DNA from: Dichetophora obliterata
Taxonomy: Eukaryota; Arthropoda; Insecta; Diptera; Sciomyzidae
Length of the DNA stretch: 64,000 nt
Direction: 5' to 3'
Assembly (NCBI GenBank): GCA_963920525.1
Contig: OY986439.1
Span: forward strand, 51,140,482-51,204,481
Shown here: piece after piece, positions 10,284-21,130 of the stretch
Numbering within the stretch: position 1 is the first letter of the stretch
Layout: each line of letters opens with the position of its first letter
Translations under genes and position numbers: made by a program
Notes under the pieces: generated by a model
The model's database searches: none
Told to the model about the DNA's origin: nothing
What the model saw: only the letters and a program-made list of their open reading frames with translations

Positions 10284-12259
10284 CCAACCCTACAAACGTT
10301 TATACTATGTTATAAACATTTGTACATTCTACGCATAGCCTCTGTATAAATTTCTATAAAGATTTAATTCGTTATTTTATCTTAAATATATTTTGGAGCG
10401 TAATAACTAGAGCGTAAACTTTTTCTCAGAACTTTGGGGGGCTGAAGCAGAATTCGAAAGTACGTCACAAAAAAAATTTTGAGAATTTTTCAGATATTTT
10501 GAAAAAGGTTTAGAGGCCGCTCAAGGTAGTTTTTTTTTACTTAGTTACTAGTTAATACTTGTGCTTTCTACCCAGAATGAGTGCATTACTGGAAAATAAA
10601 ATGGTCCAACGATCTTATTTAGAAAGAAAATGTTTATATTTTATTTTTGTGGGCTTAAAAGAGGGTAAAAAAATAATTTTTTTGCAGTTTTAAACAACAA
10701 TTAATCTTAAGTAAGTAAAAGATAAAAGATAAAAAAGATAAAATCATTTATTGCCAAAAACATTAGAATTACATAGTTCTTTAAAAACAAGCATTATTTT
10801 TTTAGTGATTCCTTACATACTGTATTTTCCAAAGATTTGAATATTATAATAAAGACTGTACGGATTTTGTTTTTCTTAAAATACATACAATAATTAAATG
10901 CAAAAAATTGCAATAGCAAATTGTAAGAATTAATATTTTCCAAATTTAAATTTTTTCCAAATTAAATATAAAATATAAAATATTAGTATGCAGTTTCAAG
11001 TAACAATTAGTTTTAATTAAGTAAAAGAAAAAAACGTTAGTTTATCTTTTTTTCCGAAGCTATGCGCATTTAAAATTTTGATAACATGTCTTTTTTAGGT
11101 AAATTCCGATTTTATAAATAGTAGTAATAAAGTCTTTGGTATGAGTATAGCCATACATCACGAGAAGAAAAATTTTAATTTAAGCCAAAAACAATTGCAA
11201 AATGTAATTTATATTATTAATTTTTATTCTTTTTTAACTTTTTTTTTGTAGCCGTACTCAGCCACATGCGCATATTTGATTTTACATTTAATTAAATACT
11301 AGCAATGAGTTTATTACAAATTGTATCCCTCATTTATTACAAATTTATTGGTGTAAAAAAATTTATTTGCAAATTACACTTCATATTTTTCACAATATCG
11401 AAGAAAATATATTTCATTTAAATGAGCGGTTTCATGTTTATTGGATATTTTCGAAGGAATATTGTAAACACTAGCATATGGGCATTTCAGTAGCTACGCA
11501 CGTGACAGTCGTACGACTTTAATGAGTAGAAAAACAAAGAAAAATTAAACTTAAAGTTTCTTATTATGATTTTTCAATAGTTTACTAAGCGCACTATACA
11601 AGGTGTAAAAGCTAAGAGTTGTCAAAAGTTCGGTTCTCATATAGAAGCCACCAAAAATGATACGTTACGTAACATAAAATAGAAGTGGTTTTTACCTGCA
11701 TCAATATAAACGAAAAAAAATCTGCGAAGTGTGTACGAGTTTTTTTATGAAAGTTTTTTAATGTAATCTGGAATAATATTGCTACATATTCATAATATTT
11801 TCGTTGAAAAATCTTTTTTAATTATTTTTATATAAGCCATAGTATGATACGTTACGTGATATACGTTATGTGACAAATTTTTTCCTTCAAAAAAGTGTAA
11901 ATATTTTTTAGCTTTATTTATTTTATTGAACTAGAAAAACATGTAAATTGTAATTCAGGACCGTTACAATCGAAAACTGGAAAAATTTTAATTAAACTTT
12001 GTATTGTACGAGTATTTATTATATTGATAAAATTTCAACTTTTGTTAAAATTTTTCAACTTTTGTCACCATTTTTTAACTTTTGTTGCCATTCATAATGT
12101 TTGCTGCCATTTTTTTAAATTCAAATTGAGATCAGCTCTGAGTACTCTTACAATATAAATTTAAACATTTTTTCTCTATTATGGAGGTTTGAACGAATTT
12201 TAAGTAACATTTAATTTTTCAGTCGTGGTAGATCTTTTGGCGAAAATGCCCATATTTTT
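10284..12259. other. Intergenic AT-rich DNA
   Basis: No gene is visible. A short run of GATAAAA units at 10,720-10,745, followed by sequence that reads ATCATTTATTGCCAAAAACA, could be the 3' end of a minus-strand non-LTR element or SINE, but no coding remnant follows. Otherwise this is AT-rich sequence without recognisable structure. Confidence 0.5.
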
Positions 12260-12626
12260 TTTTTTTTTTGAAGAGAAAACTTCTTTAGGCGCGTTGAGCG
12301 ATTTTGGTAGAGGGTAAATCATTGGTTTGCATCATCGTATTATTCCAAGGAAATCGTCCACAATCGGCCGCAAGCTCACAAAGAAATCACTTGGAAACTC
12401 CTGAAATTAATGCATACAATCTGTTTGTTAGTATAAAAATGCTTAAGTTAGGTTGCAATAAGATGTTTGCAACCAAAATTTATTATTAGTTCGGTTTAAA
12501 TTGGTATATATATGCCCTTAAAGTTTGGCAATTTCTTCAGTTGTTGTATTTGTCAACATTTTTGAAAAATTTGCTTTTACTCAAACAGCTGCTATTCATG
12601 GTCAGATTTAAAAATGGATCGATCTT

Positions 12627-15114
12627 GAATTTGAATTTGAATTTGAATTTATTAAGTATACATTAGTACAATAAGAACTATGTTCTTTTACAGTACAACA
12701 GATAGATATCAAACAATTTTGGTTGGATATAACAACAAATTAATAGTTCTTAAAAAATATATTTAATTAAAACATTTAGAAAATAAATTAAGAGTGTAAT
12801 GACAAAAAGTGAATAATAATTAATTAAAATCTTAATAACTAACAATGTTTCAAATAGTAAAAAGAAAAAAACATAAAAAAAGTAAAAAAAAATAGTGATA
12901 GAAGAAATTAATGAGAAGAAAAGTGAGTAAATACAGATTGCCTAAAGATTTCCCTCCCTGTTATCTTTCTCAAAGAAATAGGTAACGCATTCCACAATCT
13001 TACGGCATTAATGAAAAAAAGATTGGAAGTAGTTAAAGAACAATCTCTAGGAACTATTAGAACACAACTTCTTCTGGATATGCTGAACTGTAGTTTTTCA
13101 TAAAGATAGTGTGGCGTTCTTTCATGTATTATTTTATGTAGGTAAATACAGTTTCTAGCATTAAGGTAACTTGCCAAATCGCAACCAAGTATAGCAGTTC
13201 TGAAGTTTGAAAGGTGGTCAAATTTTCTTAATCCATACACAAAACGCGTGGCATAGTTATATGCAACATTTAGTTTTAGCATAGAGGAAGAATCTAGTTT
13301 ACTGTACACTATATCTGAGTATGTAATTACTGGTAAGACAAGTTGCTTCACCAGCATACGCCTTAGGTCAAGAGGACAAACACTAGCAGACATTCTTAAA
13401 TTACGTAGGATATAATAAACTTTCTGGACAACACTGTTTACGTGATCAACACAGGAAAGGGAAGAATTTATACAGTAACCAAGATTCACAATTTTTGATA
13501 CTACACTCAACTTTCTTGTTCCAATATATAGGTTAGGAAGTACATTAAGGTGAGTTTTATTCTTACAAATAGGAAGTACATATGACTTGGCAGCATTAAG
13601 TTGCAGTCCATTGCTGCTAGCCCACTGGTCAATACTGCTGAGATCCTCATTCAGCCTGCAGCACAGATCATCAAATAAGCCAGTCCTTTTCGAAAGATAG
13701 AGTTGTATATCATCAGCATACGCATGTACAGAAGAATGTTTGCATACAGCAAATATGTCATTAATAAATATAGAGAAGAGAAGTGGACCGAGTATTGAAC
13801 CCTGTGGAACTCCATTTAGTACCGGTCTATTTTGGGAAAATGATTGAGCAACTTTAACTCTTTGCAGTCTATTCGACAAATAACTAGATATCAAGCTGAC
13901 CGCACTATTACTAAATCCAAAGAGATACTTTAGTTTCAGACATAAATACTTATGGTTCACTTTGTCAAAAGCCTTAGAGAAGTCAAGCAAACAGAGCAAA
14001 GTCATTGAGGCAGCGTCATATTCGGGACGAATATCGTCTAAAACTTTGACGACAGCCGAAGCACATCCATGGCCTGCCCGAAAACCAGACTGATAAGGCG
14101 ACAGAAGCGCAGATTCATTTAAGTACTTATTTATTTGCTGACTCATTAATTTCTCACATACTTTAGATAATGGGGACAATATGCTTATTGGCCTAAAATC
14201 ATTTAACCCACAAGGATTAGACTTTTTAGCTACCGGCAAAACAATTGCAATTTTCCACATATCAGGGAATGATGAAGATATAAAACAATGATTAATAACA
14301 TGTGTTAATGCACTGATTATGTGTGGTAGAATTAGTTTAATGAACTTGATTGGGATTCCATCTTCGCCAATTGCGTTTGAACTTATTTGCATTACACATT
14401 TTCCAACATCAAGTTCACATACAGGTGAAAATTCAAATAAATTACTTGTAGACAAGCTTGATAGAAAAGACAAATTATTATTATTATTATTACTAAAAGA
14501 AGGATCAGCACAATCCAGAAAAAATTTATTTAGTGTATCAGGATCAACTTGACATTCAGAGGATATCTTATTGCTAACCCCAAGATTATTTATATTTTTC
14601 CATAATGTTTTGGTAGGAAAGGAAAGATTTAGCTTCGAAGTGAAATAGCGAGACTTAGACTGTCTGGTTAAAAGAATAGCATAATTTCTGGCTGACCTAT
14701 AAATTTCCCAGTTTGCAGATGTAGGGTTTCTTTTCCATTGTTTATGCAATTTGTTTCTCTTCTTTATTCCATTTAGTACATTATGGGTGAACCAAGGACA
14801 AGATGTATTTTTTACTCTGATTGTTTTTAGTGGAACATGTTTTTCAAACAAATATTTGACAGGGTTTAAGAGAGAGCCAAGCTTATCATTTACAGTGGAA
14901 AGACGCCAACAGTCATTAAAAGAAAACAAAGACAAGTCATGATACAGTGATGGAAAATCTATGTTTTTAAAATCGTGATATGAATAAGTAGTTGGAGTCC
15001 CATTACGACATAAATTTACATTTAGCGAACAAAAAATCAAGTCATGATCAGATATGAAATATATTTGATCAAATATAGAAACTAAGGAGAGATCAGAAAC
15101 AATGAAATAGTCCA
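12627..15114 (-). mobile_element. 5'-truncated CR1/Jockey-type non-LTR retrotransposon
   Basis: A 2.49-kb insertion in the right arm of the giant inverted repeat. The target GATCTT is present at 12,621-12,626 and again at 15,115-15,120, and the left arm shows the empty site near 2,175-2,185. The 3' end (at the low coordinate, as the element is on the minus strand) carries a short hexamer tail of AAATTC units rather than poly-A, as in CR1-like and some I-like elements. The 5' part, including nearly all of the endonuclease, is missing through truncation, the usual outcome of target-primed reverse transcription. The reverse transcriptase frame is uninterrupted, so the insertion is probably young relative to its surroundings. 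Confidence 0.88.
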
Positions 15115-15160
15115 GATCTTCTTCTCTTTCTGCTTTTTTCTGCTGGAACTTCGTTTGCAA
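12908..15160 (-). CDS. Non-LTR retrotransposon reverse transcriptase (5'-truncated ORF2)
   Basis: A 750-codon open frame. The first ~16 residues (MQTKFQQKKAEREED) are read from the host arm, so the listed Met is accidental and the real protein began further upstream. Residues about 17-50 are the last strand of an endonuclease domain with the conserved S-D-H motif (YFISDHDLIF). The reverse transcriptase spans roughly residues 240-560: LCLLDFSKAFDKVNHKYL holds the first catalytic aspartate, NGVPQGSILGPLLFSIFIND is the next core block, and HAYADDIQLYL holds the Y-A-D-D active site. The C-terminus ends in a R-L-W-N-A-L-P motif typical of CR1/Jockey-group elements, without an RNase H domain. No stop or frameshift interrupts it, in contrast to all other reverse transcriptases here. 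Lacking the endonuclease it should not move by itself. Confidence 0.9.
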   Translation of the reverse strand: MQTKFQQKKAEREEDLDYFIVSDLSLVSIFDQIYFISDHDLIFCSLNVNLCRNGTPTTYSYHDFKNIDFPSLYHDLSLFSFNDCWRLSTVNDKLGSLLNPVKYLFEKHVPLKTIRVKNTSCPWFTHNVLNGIKKRNKLHKQWKRNPTSANWEIYRSARNYAILLTRQSKSRYFTSKLNLSFPTKTLWKNINNLGVSNKISSECQVDPDTLNKFFLDCADPSFSNNNNNNLSFLSSLSTSNLFEFSPVCELDVGKCVMQISSNAIGEDGIPIKFIKLILPHIISALTHVINHCFISSSFPDMWKIAIVLPVAKKSNPCGLNDFRPISILSPLSKVCEKLMSQQINKYLNESALLSPYQSGFRAGHGCASAVVKVLDDIRPEYDAASMTLLCLLDFSKAFDKVNHKYLCLKLKYLFGFSNSAVSLISSYLSNRLQRVKVAQSFSQNRPVLNGVPQGSILGPLLFSIFINDIFAVCKHSSVHAYADDIQLYLSKRTGLFDDLCCRLNEDLSSIDQWASSNGLQLNAAKSYVLPICKNKTHLNVLPNLYIGTRKLSVVSKIVNLGYCINSSLSCVDHVNSVVQKVYYILRNLRMSASVCPLDLRRMLVKQLVLPVITYSDIVYSKLDSSSMLKLNVAYNYATRFVYGLRKFDHLSNFRTAILGCDLASYLNARNCIYLHKIIHERTPHYLYEKLQFSISRRSCVLIVPRDCSLTTSNLFFINAVRLWNALPISLRKITGREIFRQSVFTHFSSH

Positions 15161-15839
15161 ACAAGAAAAATAATGTATGGATTGAGTGTTTTAACATTTT
15201 AATCTTTAAGTTGTGATAAAGGAATATGTTGAACATTCAAATAATTACATGCATGCTCTTATTCTATTACATATCGTCAAACAAAGTTTGACAATTTTCA
15301 TACTTGTTGTATTTGTCAGTGGCTTTTTATTTTCACCACTGCGGCATTTTATATTCAGAGTTGTCAACTATGGCTGTGTGTCAATCGGAAAGTTTTCAGT
15401 CGTGGTAGGATAGAAAATATCAAGTTGAATAAAATTTGTGTGTGTTGAAATAAATTTGTCTTTTTTGCTGTGTCAAATGGACGATGAAATTTTGACAATT
15501 ACAAATTTTGACGTTTCACATTTCGGTCGTGTTTTAGCGCAAATGTTTTATTTTATTTGCATTTTATCAATTTGCGACATATTTAATTCGAGAGCTTGTA
15601 CTTGCAACATATTTCGTAAACTTGTAATATTGTAAACTTAAAAAACTTAAAAAATAACAAATTAATGAAAAAAAATGAACGAAATTGCTTGAGTTTGTGT
15701 CTGCTTGTGTGTGGGCCAACGGTCTCCATCATCAGCAAGTGCAGCAAAGTTAAATTGGCTTTCTTTGCTGGCGAGCGTCCTCCAAGTTCCACCACCAGCA
15801 AGTGCAGTGCAAAATTTGTTGCTGGCCAACATCCTCTTA

Positions 15840-16320
15840 TAGATCGATTCTGTCGCGGTAACGCTAATCTTATTACCGAAGAAATTCACCTTATGGTAAC
15901 TTTTACACTCTTTTGGTATTCTGCAACTAAGCGTTACCGAAGAATATTGTTACCATATCTTTAGGTGGTAACAAGCAAAACAGCTGACGTTTGTATAGCT
16001 TGCAGGTGCTCTGAGTGACTGCGAACAAAATTAACATAAGACTGCTGCTGTGCTGGCGTAGTTCGTTCTTATTTCCTGCTAAGAAAAGCAAATATTATTC
16101 TTAAGTTAGCAAAATTCAATTAATACTTTGCACTTACATCTTTTTTTACTTTATTTTTGTTTCACCACACTCTCACACAGAACTGCGAGTGCTTTATTTC
16201 AATGAGGTGAGTTTACGACGTTTGACAGCGTTACCGCGTGCATAGAATACCGATTGCTCAGACCAGTAACGAATTTCGGTAACAAGATTACTATTACCGG
16301 TAACACACAGAATCGATCTG
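15840..16320. mobile_element. Foldback MITE with GGTAAC-rich arms (right arm only)
   Basis: A 481-bp element whose ends are AGATCGATTCTGT and, inverted, AGATCGATTCTGT. Inside both ends lie complementary stretches with GGTAAC and ATTACCG words. TA flanks it (15,838-15,839 and 16,321-16,322), and the left arm has the empty site CTCTAAGTGCC (in reverse complement) near 1,490. It is therefore a private insertion into the right arm. No coding capacity. Confidence 0.8.
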
Positions 16321-17457
16321 TAAGTGCCATCACCAGTAGCACAGGCAAGTGCTAAGTGCTTGCTAGCAGGCAATCAGAAAATAGAGCATTCAAAGGGGTG
16401 TATATTTACGCCGTCAATTCGGTTCATCCCCTCTAACGCTGCGCAACCGCTGGGATCTTGTAATTCTCTTTGCGTTGTTGTTGTAAATTTGCTAAGAAGT
16501 TATTGTTGTACAGTAAGCTTTAATTTTTTGTGGATGCTTATTTGTAGCTACAGTCAGCATATGACATCGAATTAATTTAGAAAACAGTTTATACATATGA
16601 ATTAAAGAATATATATTATATTGGTAAATCTATTTGTTTTTAGTAAAAGTGTTACCGTATCGAAAATATATATATAAATATATATATAGTATATATATAT
16701 ATATACATATATATTCATATTTACATATATATAGTTCATATATATGAACAATTTAGCTCATTGAGGAAATTTAAAGAATATTTATGTATATTTATATAAT
16801 AACAATTACGTATTAAACCTGCGAAATAATTAATATTTTCAGTAGTAATTGAATTACTAAAGTCTGCTTATCCTAAGCATTCTATTTTTTAAAACTGTTT
16901 ACCTTTAATTTCTTATATGAATTATATATAATTTATAAGCTATAGATATTTCTTAATTTTAGAATATTCTATTTTTAATACTCATCGCAATACAGATATG
17001 GTGAACATGTAAATTGTGTTAGTGTTATGATATAAATAAGCTTTAATTTTTTATATTGATTCAATAATGAAATAATTTAAATAAATTACTTTAATTATAT
17101 GTATTTTTGATATGGTAACACTTTTGCTTAAAAGAAAAAGTTTCAGTAATATATAAAAAAAATTTAATAAATTGTTATAAGCTCTTAACAAAAATAATTC
17201 TAATTTCATATGCCGACTGTAGCTACACGATTAGAATTCACAACGTCTACAAAAAATTTCCGGCTAACTGCGCCAACAACAGTTACCAAGGAAATCTACA
17301 AACAAGGACGCACAGAGAAGAACAAGATCAGAGCGGGTCTTTTAAAACTTTTTGATTTCATCCTACATGTAGGACGGGCTGCAGTATGAGCTTTCGCATA
17401 TCCTGTATGTCCATCCGACCTGTCAAATCCATCCTACATGCAGGATAGTCCGAAACC

Positions 17458-18295
17458 CTCTATTAGCATGAAAATTCTTATATAGCAGTAAGGCGGTCCG
17501 TGGCAGGACAACGTCTTCCAGGGAATACTAATATTTTATATATAGGTTTTCGCTTCGGTCGGCAGTCCTCTCACTGCTATACTTTTTTTTTTTTTTGTAA
17601 AACTTGTTTTCCTAATCTAACAGAAAATACTTTTTTCCAAATCTCAACTCAAAAGTTAGACTTTTTTCCAAAAAAAACACACTTTTTTGACCACTGTGCG
17701 ACGCAAACGAAACTCTCTGTGTAAACATAGCTAGGATAACTTCACATATTTCTTGGAAATGCCTAAAAGTATGCTGCTTTTTTAAACATTGTGATAGACA
17801 ATCCGCACTGACAGCATGGTCTCGAACAAAGTCCAGACCATTCAGAACAGCGACATCTGCAACAGCCGCTACAAATAAAATACTTTCAGTCAAGGTTAAA
17901 CTAAATGCTATGGATGGAAGATAAGGTTGGCGCTTAAAAATAGCTTTGCTTCTGGGATGAGTTCCATTTAGCTCATGTTGGGCACATGTTTCATATATAT
18001 ATATTTTTTTATAGAAAAAATATATGTTGGAAATCATAAAATAAACTTTGGCTTATTGAATCGCGTGCCGTTGAATTTTTTTTTGTTTTTTATAACGTTT
18101 CTGTACATAAAAAGCACGTGTAGTTAATGTTTTGATAGAAACCATGTTAAGTTGTTAAGCTTATCTGGTTTTTGTTGCTATGCAATTGTGATTATCGTTT
18201 TTGTACGGTTTTGTTGCTGCTTTTCGATTTTTGATATGAGTTTTGATTTTTTAGTGCTCTGTGCATGTTGAACTAGAATATGTTTTCTTAGTCTT
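17458..18295. other. Intergenic DNA right of the giant inverted repeat
   Basis: No gene is recognised. The word AAATGCCTAAAAGTATGCT at about 17,757 also occurs near 9,768, next to the words ACTCTCTGTGTA and TACACAGAGAGT in opposite senses, so both places may keep an end of one dispersed repeat. A 127-codon minus frame at 17,612-18,037 has no motif that I recognise. Confidence 0.45.
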
Positions 18296-18433
18296 ACTGC
18301 ATTATTCTGTATCACGAAGTCACCAACGATGAGAAAGACACGAGAAGCAATATTTTCTTCCATACAAAATTGTATTACTTCTCGTGTCTTTCTCATCGTT
18401 GGTGTGCTTGTTCGTGATACAGAATAATGCAGT
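18296..18433. repeat. 138-bp hairpin element
   Basis: ACTGCATTATTCTGTATCACGAA at the left is mirrored at the right end. A second perfect stem of 27 bp inside it (CTTCTCGTGTCTTTCTCATC and onward) closes a loop of roughly 25 bases near 18,352-18,372. The two stem blocks are joined by unequal linkers (2 and 6 bases). No clear target duplication is seen. It could be a tiny MITE, or a transcribed hairpin of the kind that feeds small RNA pathways. Confidence 0.7.
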
Positions 18434-19965
18434 TAATCAAATTTGCTTTTTATGCTTACAAGCTTCGGAATTAAATAAATTTCTATTGCAGGAACTTATA
18501 AATTTTATACTAGAACAATTTTTTTTTTTTCAGAACAATCAGAAAGCTTATACTGCTGAAAGAGAATTATTTGTATAAGTTAAATTTTTCTTTATTAAAA
18601 GTTTTAAAAAATATAGTATATTTTTGTGTTCATTCATTCAATCATAACTTAGAACTAAAACTTTACAATTTTTATACCTTAAAATTAACTTTGCTCTGCT
18701 CGCGTGCCTTGCCAGCGCTACAGGTAGAGTTAGGTTGTTGTATCAATTCTTGTGAATTCTTTCATAATTGCATTACTGTGTGAAAATGCAGTGTCAGAGC
18801 TGGGACGGATGCGCGTGCAGTTGGATTATGTGTATTTTTTGTTAACGAGAATAGAGAAACATTTTCCTCGTTAACTTATATATTATGTGTGTTTGTATTT
18901 AATATTTATTCCAATTTGTTGATTATATTCTAATGTCACTTTAGATAATGTGTAATTTTTTGGAGTTATCATTCATGGGCCACTCAAATAGTTTGACACT
19001 TTTGCCAGCAACTTTAAAATATATTAATTCGATTAAATATTCTTTCAAGAAATCAGTTTTTTCTTATTTTTTGGTACCTGTTGCTTGCATAATAATAGAC
19101 ACATTCTGTGTTTTCATATGCATATCACTTTTTCTTGCAATTATTGTCTTTGTTATCTGACATCTATTTTGTATTTCCATGGCATGTACTTTAAAATAGA
19201 GAGTGAAAGTTAAGTTCAAATGTCATGAAATGTGTTCGTTTGACAGCTCTGTGTATATATATAATATACATATCTGTAAGAGTATATGTGCATGTGTTTG
19301 AGTATGAGTTTTTTATGCGCCAATTGAGTTTGCACAAAAGTTTTGCACTTGATAAAAAATAAAACGAAAGGATAAGTGAAAAAGAAAACATTACAAAATA
19401 TAAACGGGAGAATATGAGCCGAGATATTTTGAAAAAAAAAATTACTTAAGTACTTACGAAACAAATATATGTATGTCCACAAAGCAAGCTTGAAAGGCAT
19501 GCTATAAAGTTTACATTATTTCAAATCAGTTTCAAATCAGAAATTCAGGTCATAATTTTGAAACATTTAGAAGTTTATTTTTTCTTCATTATAAAAATTG
19601 TTTTCAAATTCCTACACCGACCAACGGCGTAAAGTGCTACAAATCTTAAAGGTCTGAATATCACTTGTCAAAAAGTGTAAAATGTGATATTTTATAGCCA
19701 AAATGATGGCTGCTTAGAACTTTTTATTTCGGGATATTTTATATGGCGTATTTAGTTTTTTCTTATACGTTTCTTAAACATTTTCTTAACATTTTTAATT
19801 TTTACGCACTTTTTTAAAGGTCTTGAACACGATTTATTTAAGATCTTTTATCAGCATTTTTAAAGAAATTTTAAAATTGTTCGTTGCATTCAAAGAAAAA
19901 AACAAATGCTACAACAAAAATTGCTCCCAACCATATTTCTAAGAAACTGCCTCTGTAAAATTGTC
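18434..19965. other. Intergenic AT-rich DNA
   Basis: Only short chance reading frames are present. I see no domain, no tRNA and no repeat with readable ends in this stretch. Confidence 0.5.
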
Positions 19966-20361
19966 GGCCTCTGTAGTCTAGTGGAGAGTGCGCTAGGCTA
20001 TCAACCCAGAGGTCCCTGGTTCGAATCCGGGTTCGGGCATGATTCTTTTAACTTTCTTTGCTCTTTCCTAAATTTAAGAATTTTGAAAAACTAAAAATCG
20101 ATAACTAAAATTGTGGAAAATGAGGAATTAAAGGACAGGAACAACTAAGGTCTGGAAATGCTTGCCGAGGTTAAGGCATAACACTAGCCTCGGTTAAAAA
20201 GCAATTAAAATTGTCTTTCACGGTTGTTTCGCCTAATCAATAATTCACGTATGGTTCCAATCAATTCCTCTAAATAAATCTATCCCTTTCCTTTCAGGTC
20301 AAAGACCAAACCTTGTTTGTATAAGGCGCATGCCTTGGTTCTTTCATCTTTAAAAAAAAAA
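19966..20361 (+). mobile_element. tRNA-derived SINE
   Basis: The first 74 bp (19,966-20,039) are tRNA-like: an A-box-like stretch GTAGTCTAGTGGAGAG, then a B-box GGTTCGAATCC 40 bp later, which together form an internal Pol III promoter. The cloverleaf is imperfect: the acceptor ends pair poorly and the anticodon stem has a mismatch, so a working tRNA is unlikely. An unrelated body of about 300 bp follows, and the unit ends in a poly-A run at 20,352-20,361. No clear target duplication is visible. It lies directly upstream of a decayed reverse transcriptase, which is probably coincidence. Confidence 0.72.
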
Positions 20362-20399
20362 TCTGTGTGCCTATGCTTTACTCTGCCTTAAGTCTCATA

Positions 20400-21130
20400 T
20401 ATAACAAGTGATTGGAAAATTTTTAGCGTTAAAAACTATCGGTAAAGCTTTCAATTATTCCGAAAGTATTGGATAAGATCGTGATAAAACTTCTATTTGC
20501 GGAAGTACTGAGTTGTATATCTCCTTATCAACACGGCTTTTTTCCCGGCAGATCGACAACCACAAATTTTGCTTTGTTTTCTAACTTTTGCATCAACACC
20601 TTTTTCATTTTATATGTCCATGTTATCCCACTTGTATTAAAAAGTCTTGTAAAACTCTACTCTATGCGGATGATCTCAAACTGAATCACTTAATTAGTAA
20701 TACTAATGACTGTGCAAGCCTGCAGGAGGATATTAATGCCCTGCTTCATTGGTGTTACGTTTAACAAACTTCTGCTTAATTTTTTAAAATTTAAAGTGTT
20801 AACGTTTTCTAGAAGAAACATATCTATAAATTAAGCCTACGTGGATGACTGTGCTCGTAGTTTTTTTAAGAGTAAAGATCTGGGGGTGACTTTTGACTAC
20901 ACACTATCATTTGATTTCCATATCTAATACATCATTCCAAAGTCAAACTTTCAGTTAGGTTTCCTAAAAAGACATACTAAGGAATTTTTCAATCCTTATA
21001 TGCATAAGGCAGTCTTTATAAGCCTTTTGAGATCTATCCTTGAATACGCAAATATCATCTGGGACCTTTATTACGATTCCCCTAAGAATAGATTAGAAAA
21101 AATATAAAAGCGTTTCACAAGGTTTACGTT
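20400..21130 (+). pseudogene. Jockey-like reverse transcriptase relic, first part
   Basis: Plus-strand pieces in order: VLDKIVIKLLFAEVLSCISP, then PYQHGFFPGRSTTTNFALF (fingers region), then LYADDLKLNHLISNTND with the Y-A-D-D active site near 20,660, then the thumb region (KSKDLGVTFDYTLSFDFHI near 20,875 and SLLRSILEYANIIWDLYYDS near 21,045). The palm block with the first catalytic aspartate is deleted between 20,610 and 20,640, and stops and shifts occur elsewhere. At 21,130 a hAT transposon interrupts the reading; the coding remnant resumes at 24,092. Confidence 0.85.

Larger units (their letters stand above)
12260..17457 (-). repeat. Right arm of giant inverted repeat
   Basis: This is the mirror of 1-3,610. 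It is longer because of a non-LTR retrotransposon at 12,627-15,114 and a foldback element at 15,840-16,320. The inner edge is near 12,260, where the reverse complement of the stretch ending in CGCCTAAAGAAGTTTTC stops matching. The outer edge is at 17,457; beyond it (TCTATTAGCATG) no left flank is available for comparison. Without its two insertions the arm is about 2.2 kb against about 2.35 kb for the left arm from 1 to 3,610 minus its own insertions, measured roughly. Confidence 0.87.

Noticed and set aside
12180..12260. Similarity between this stretch and 33,060-33,110 (GTGGTAG ... AAATGCCCATATT)
   Set aside because: The shared words are short and both flank other elements; too weak to define a repeat by eye.
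14319..14942. Plus-strand small frames
   Set aside because: They lie antisense to the open reverse transcriptase and have no domain of their own.
19966..20039. Functional tRNA gene
   Set aside because: Good B box, but acceptor and anticodon stems pair poorly and a SINE-like body with poly-A follows.
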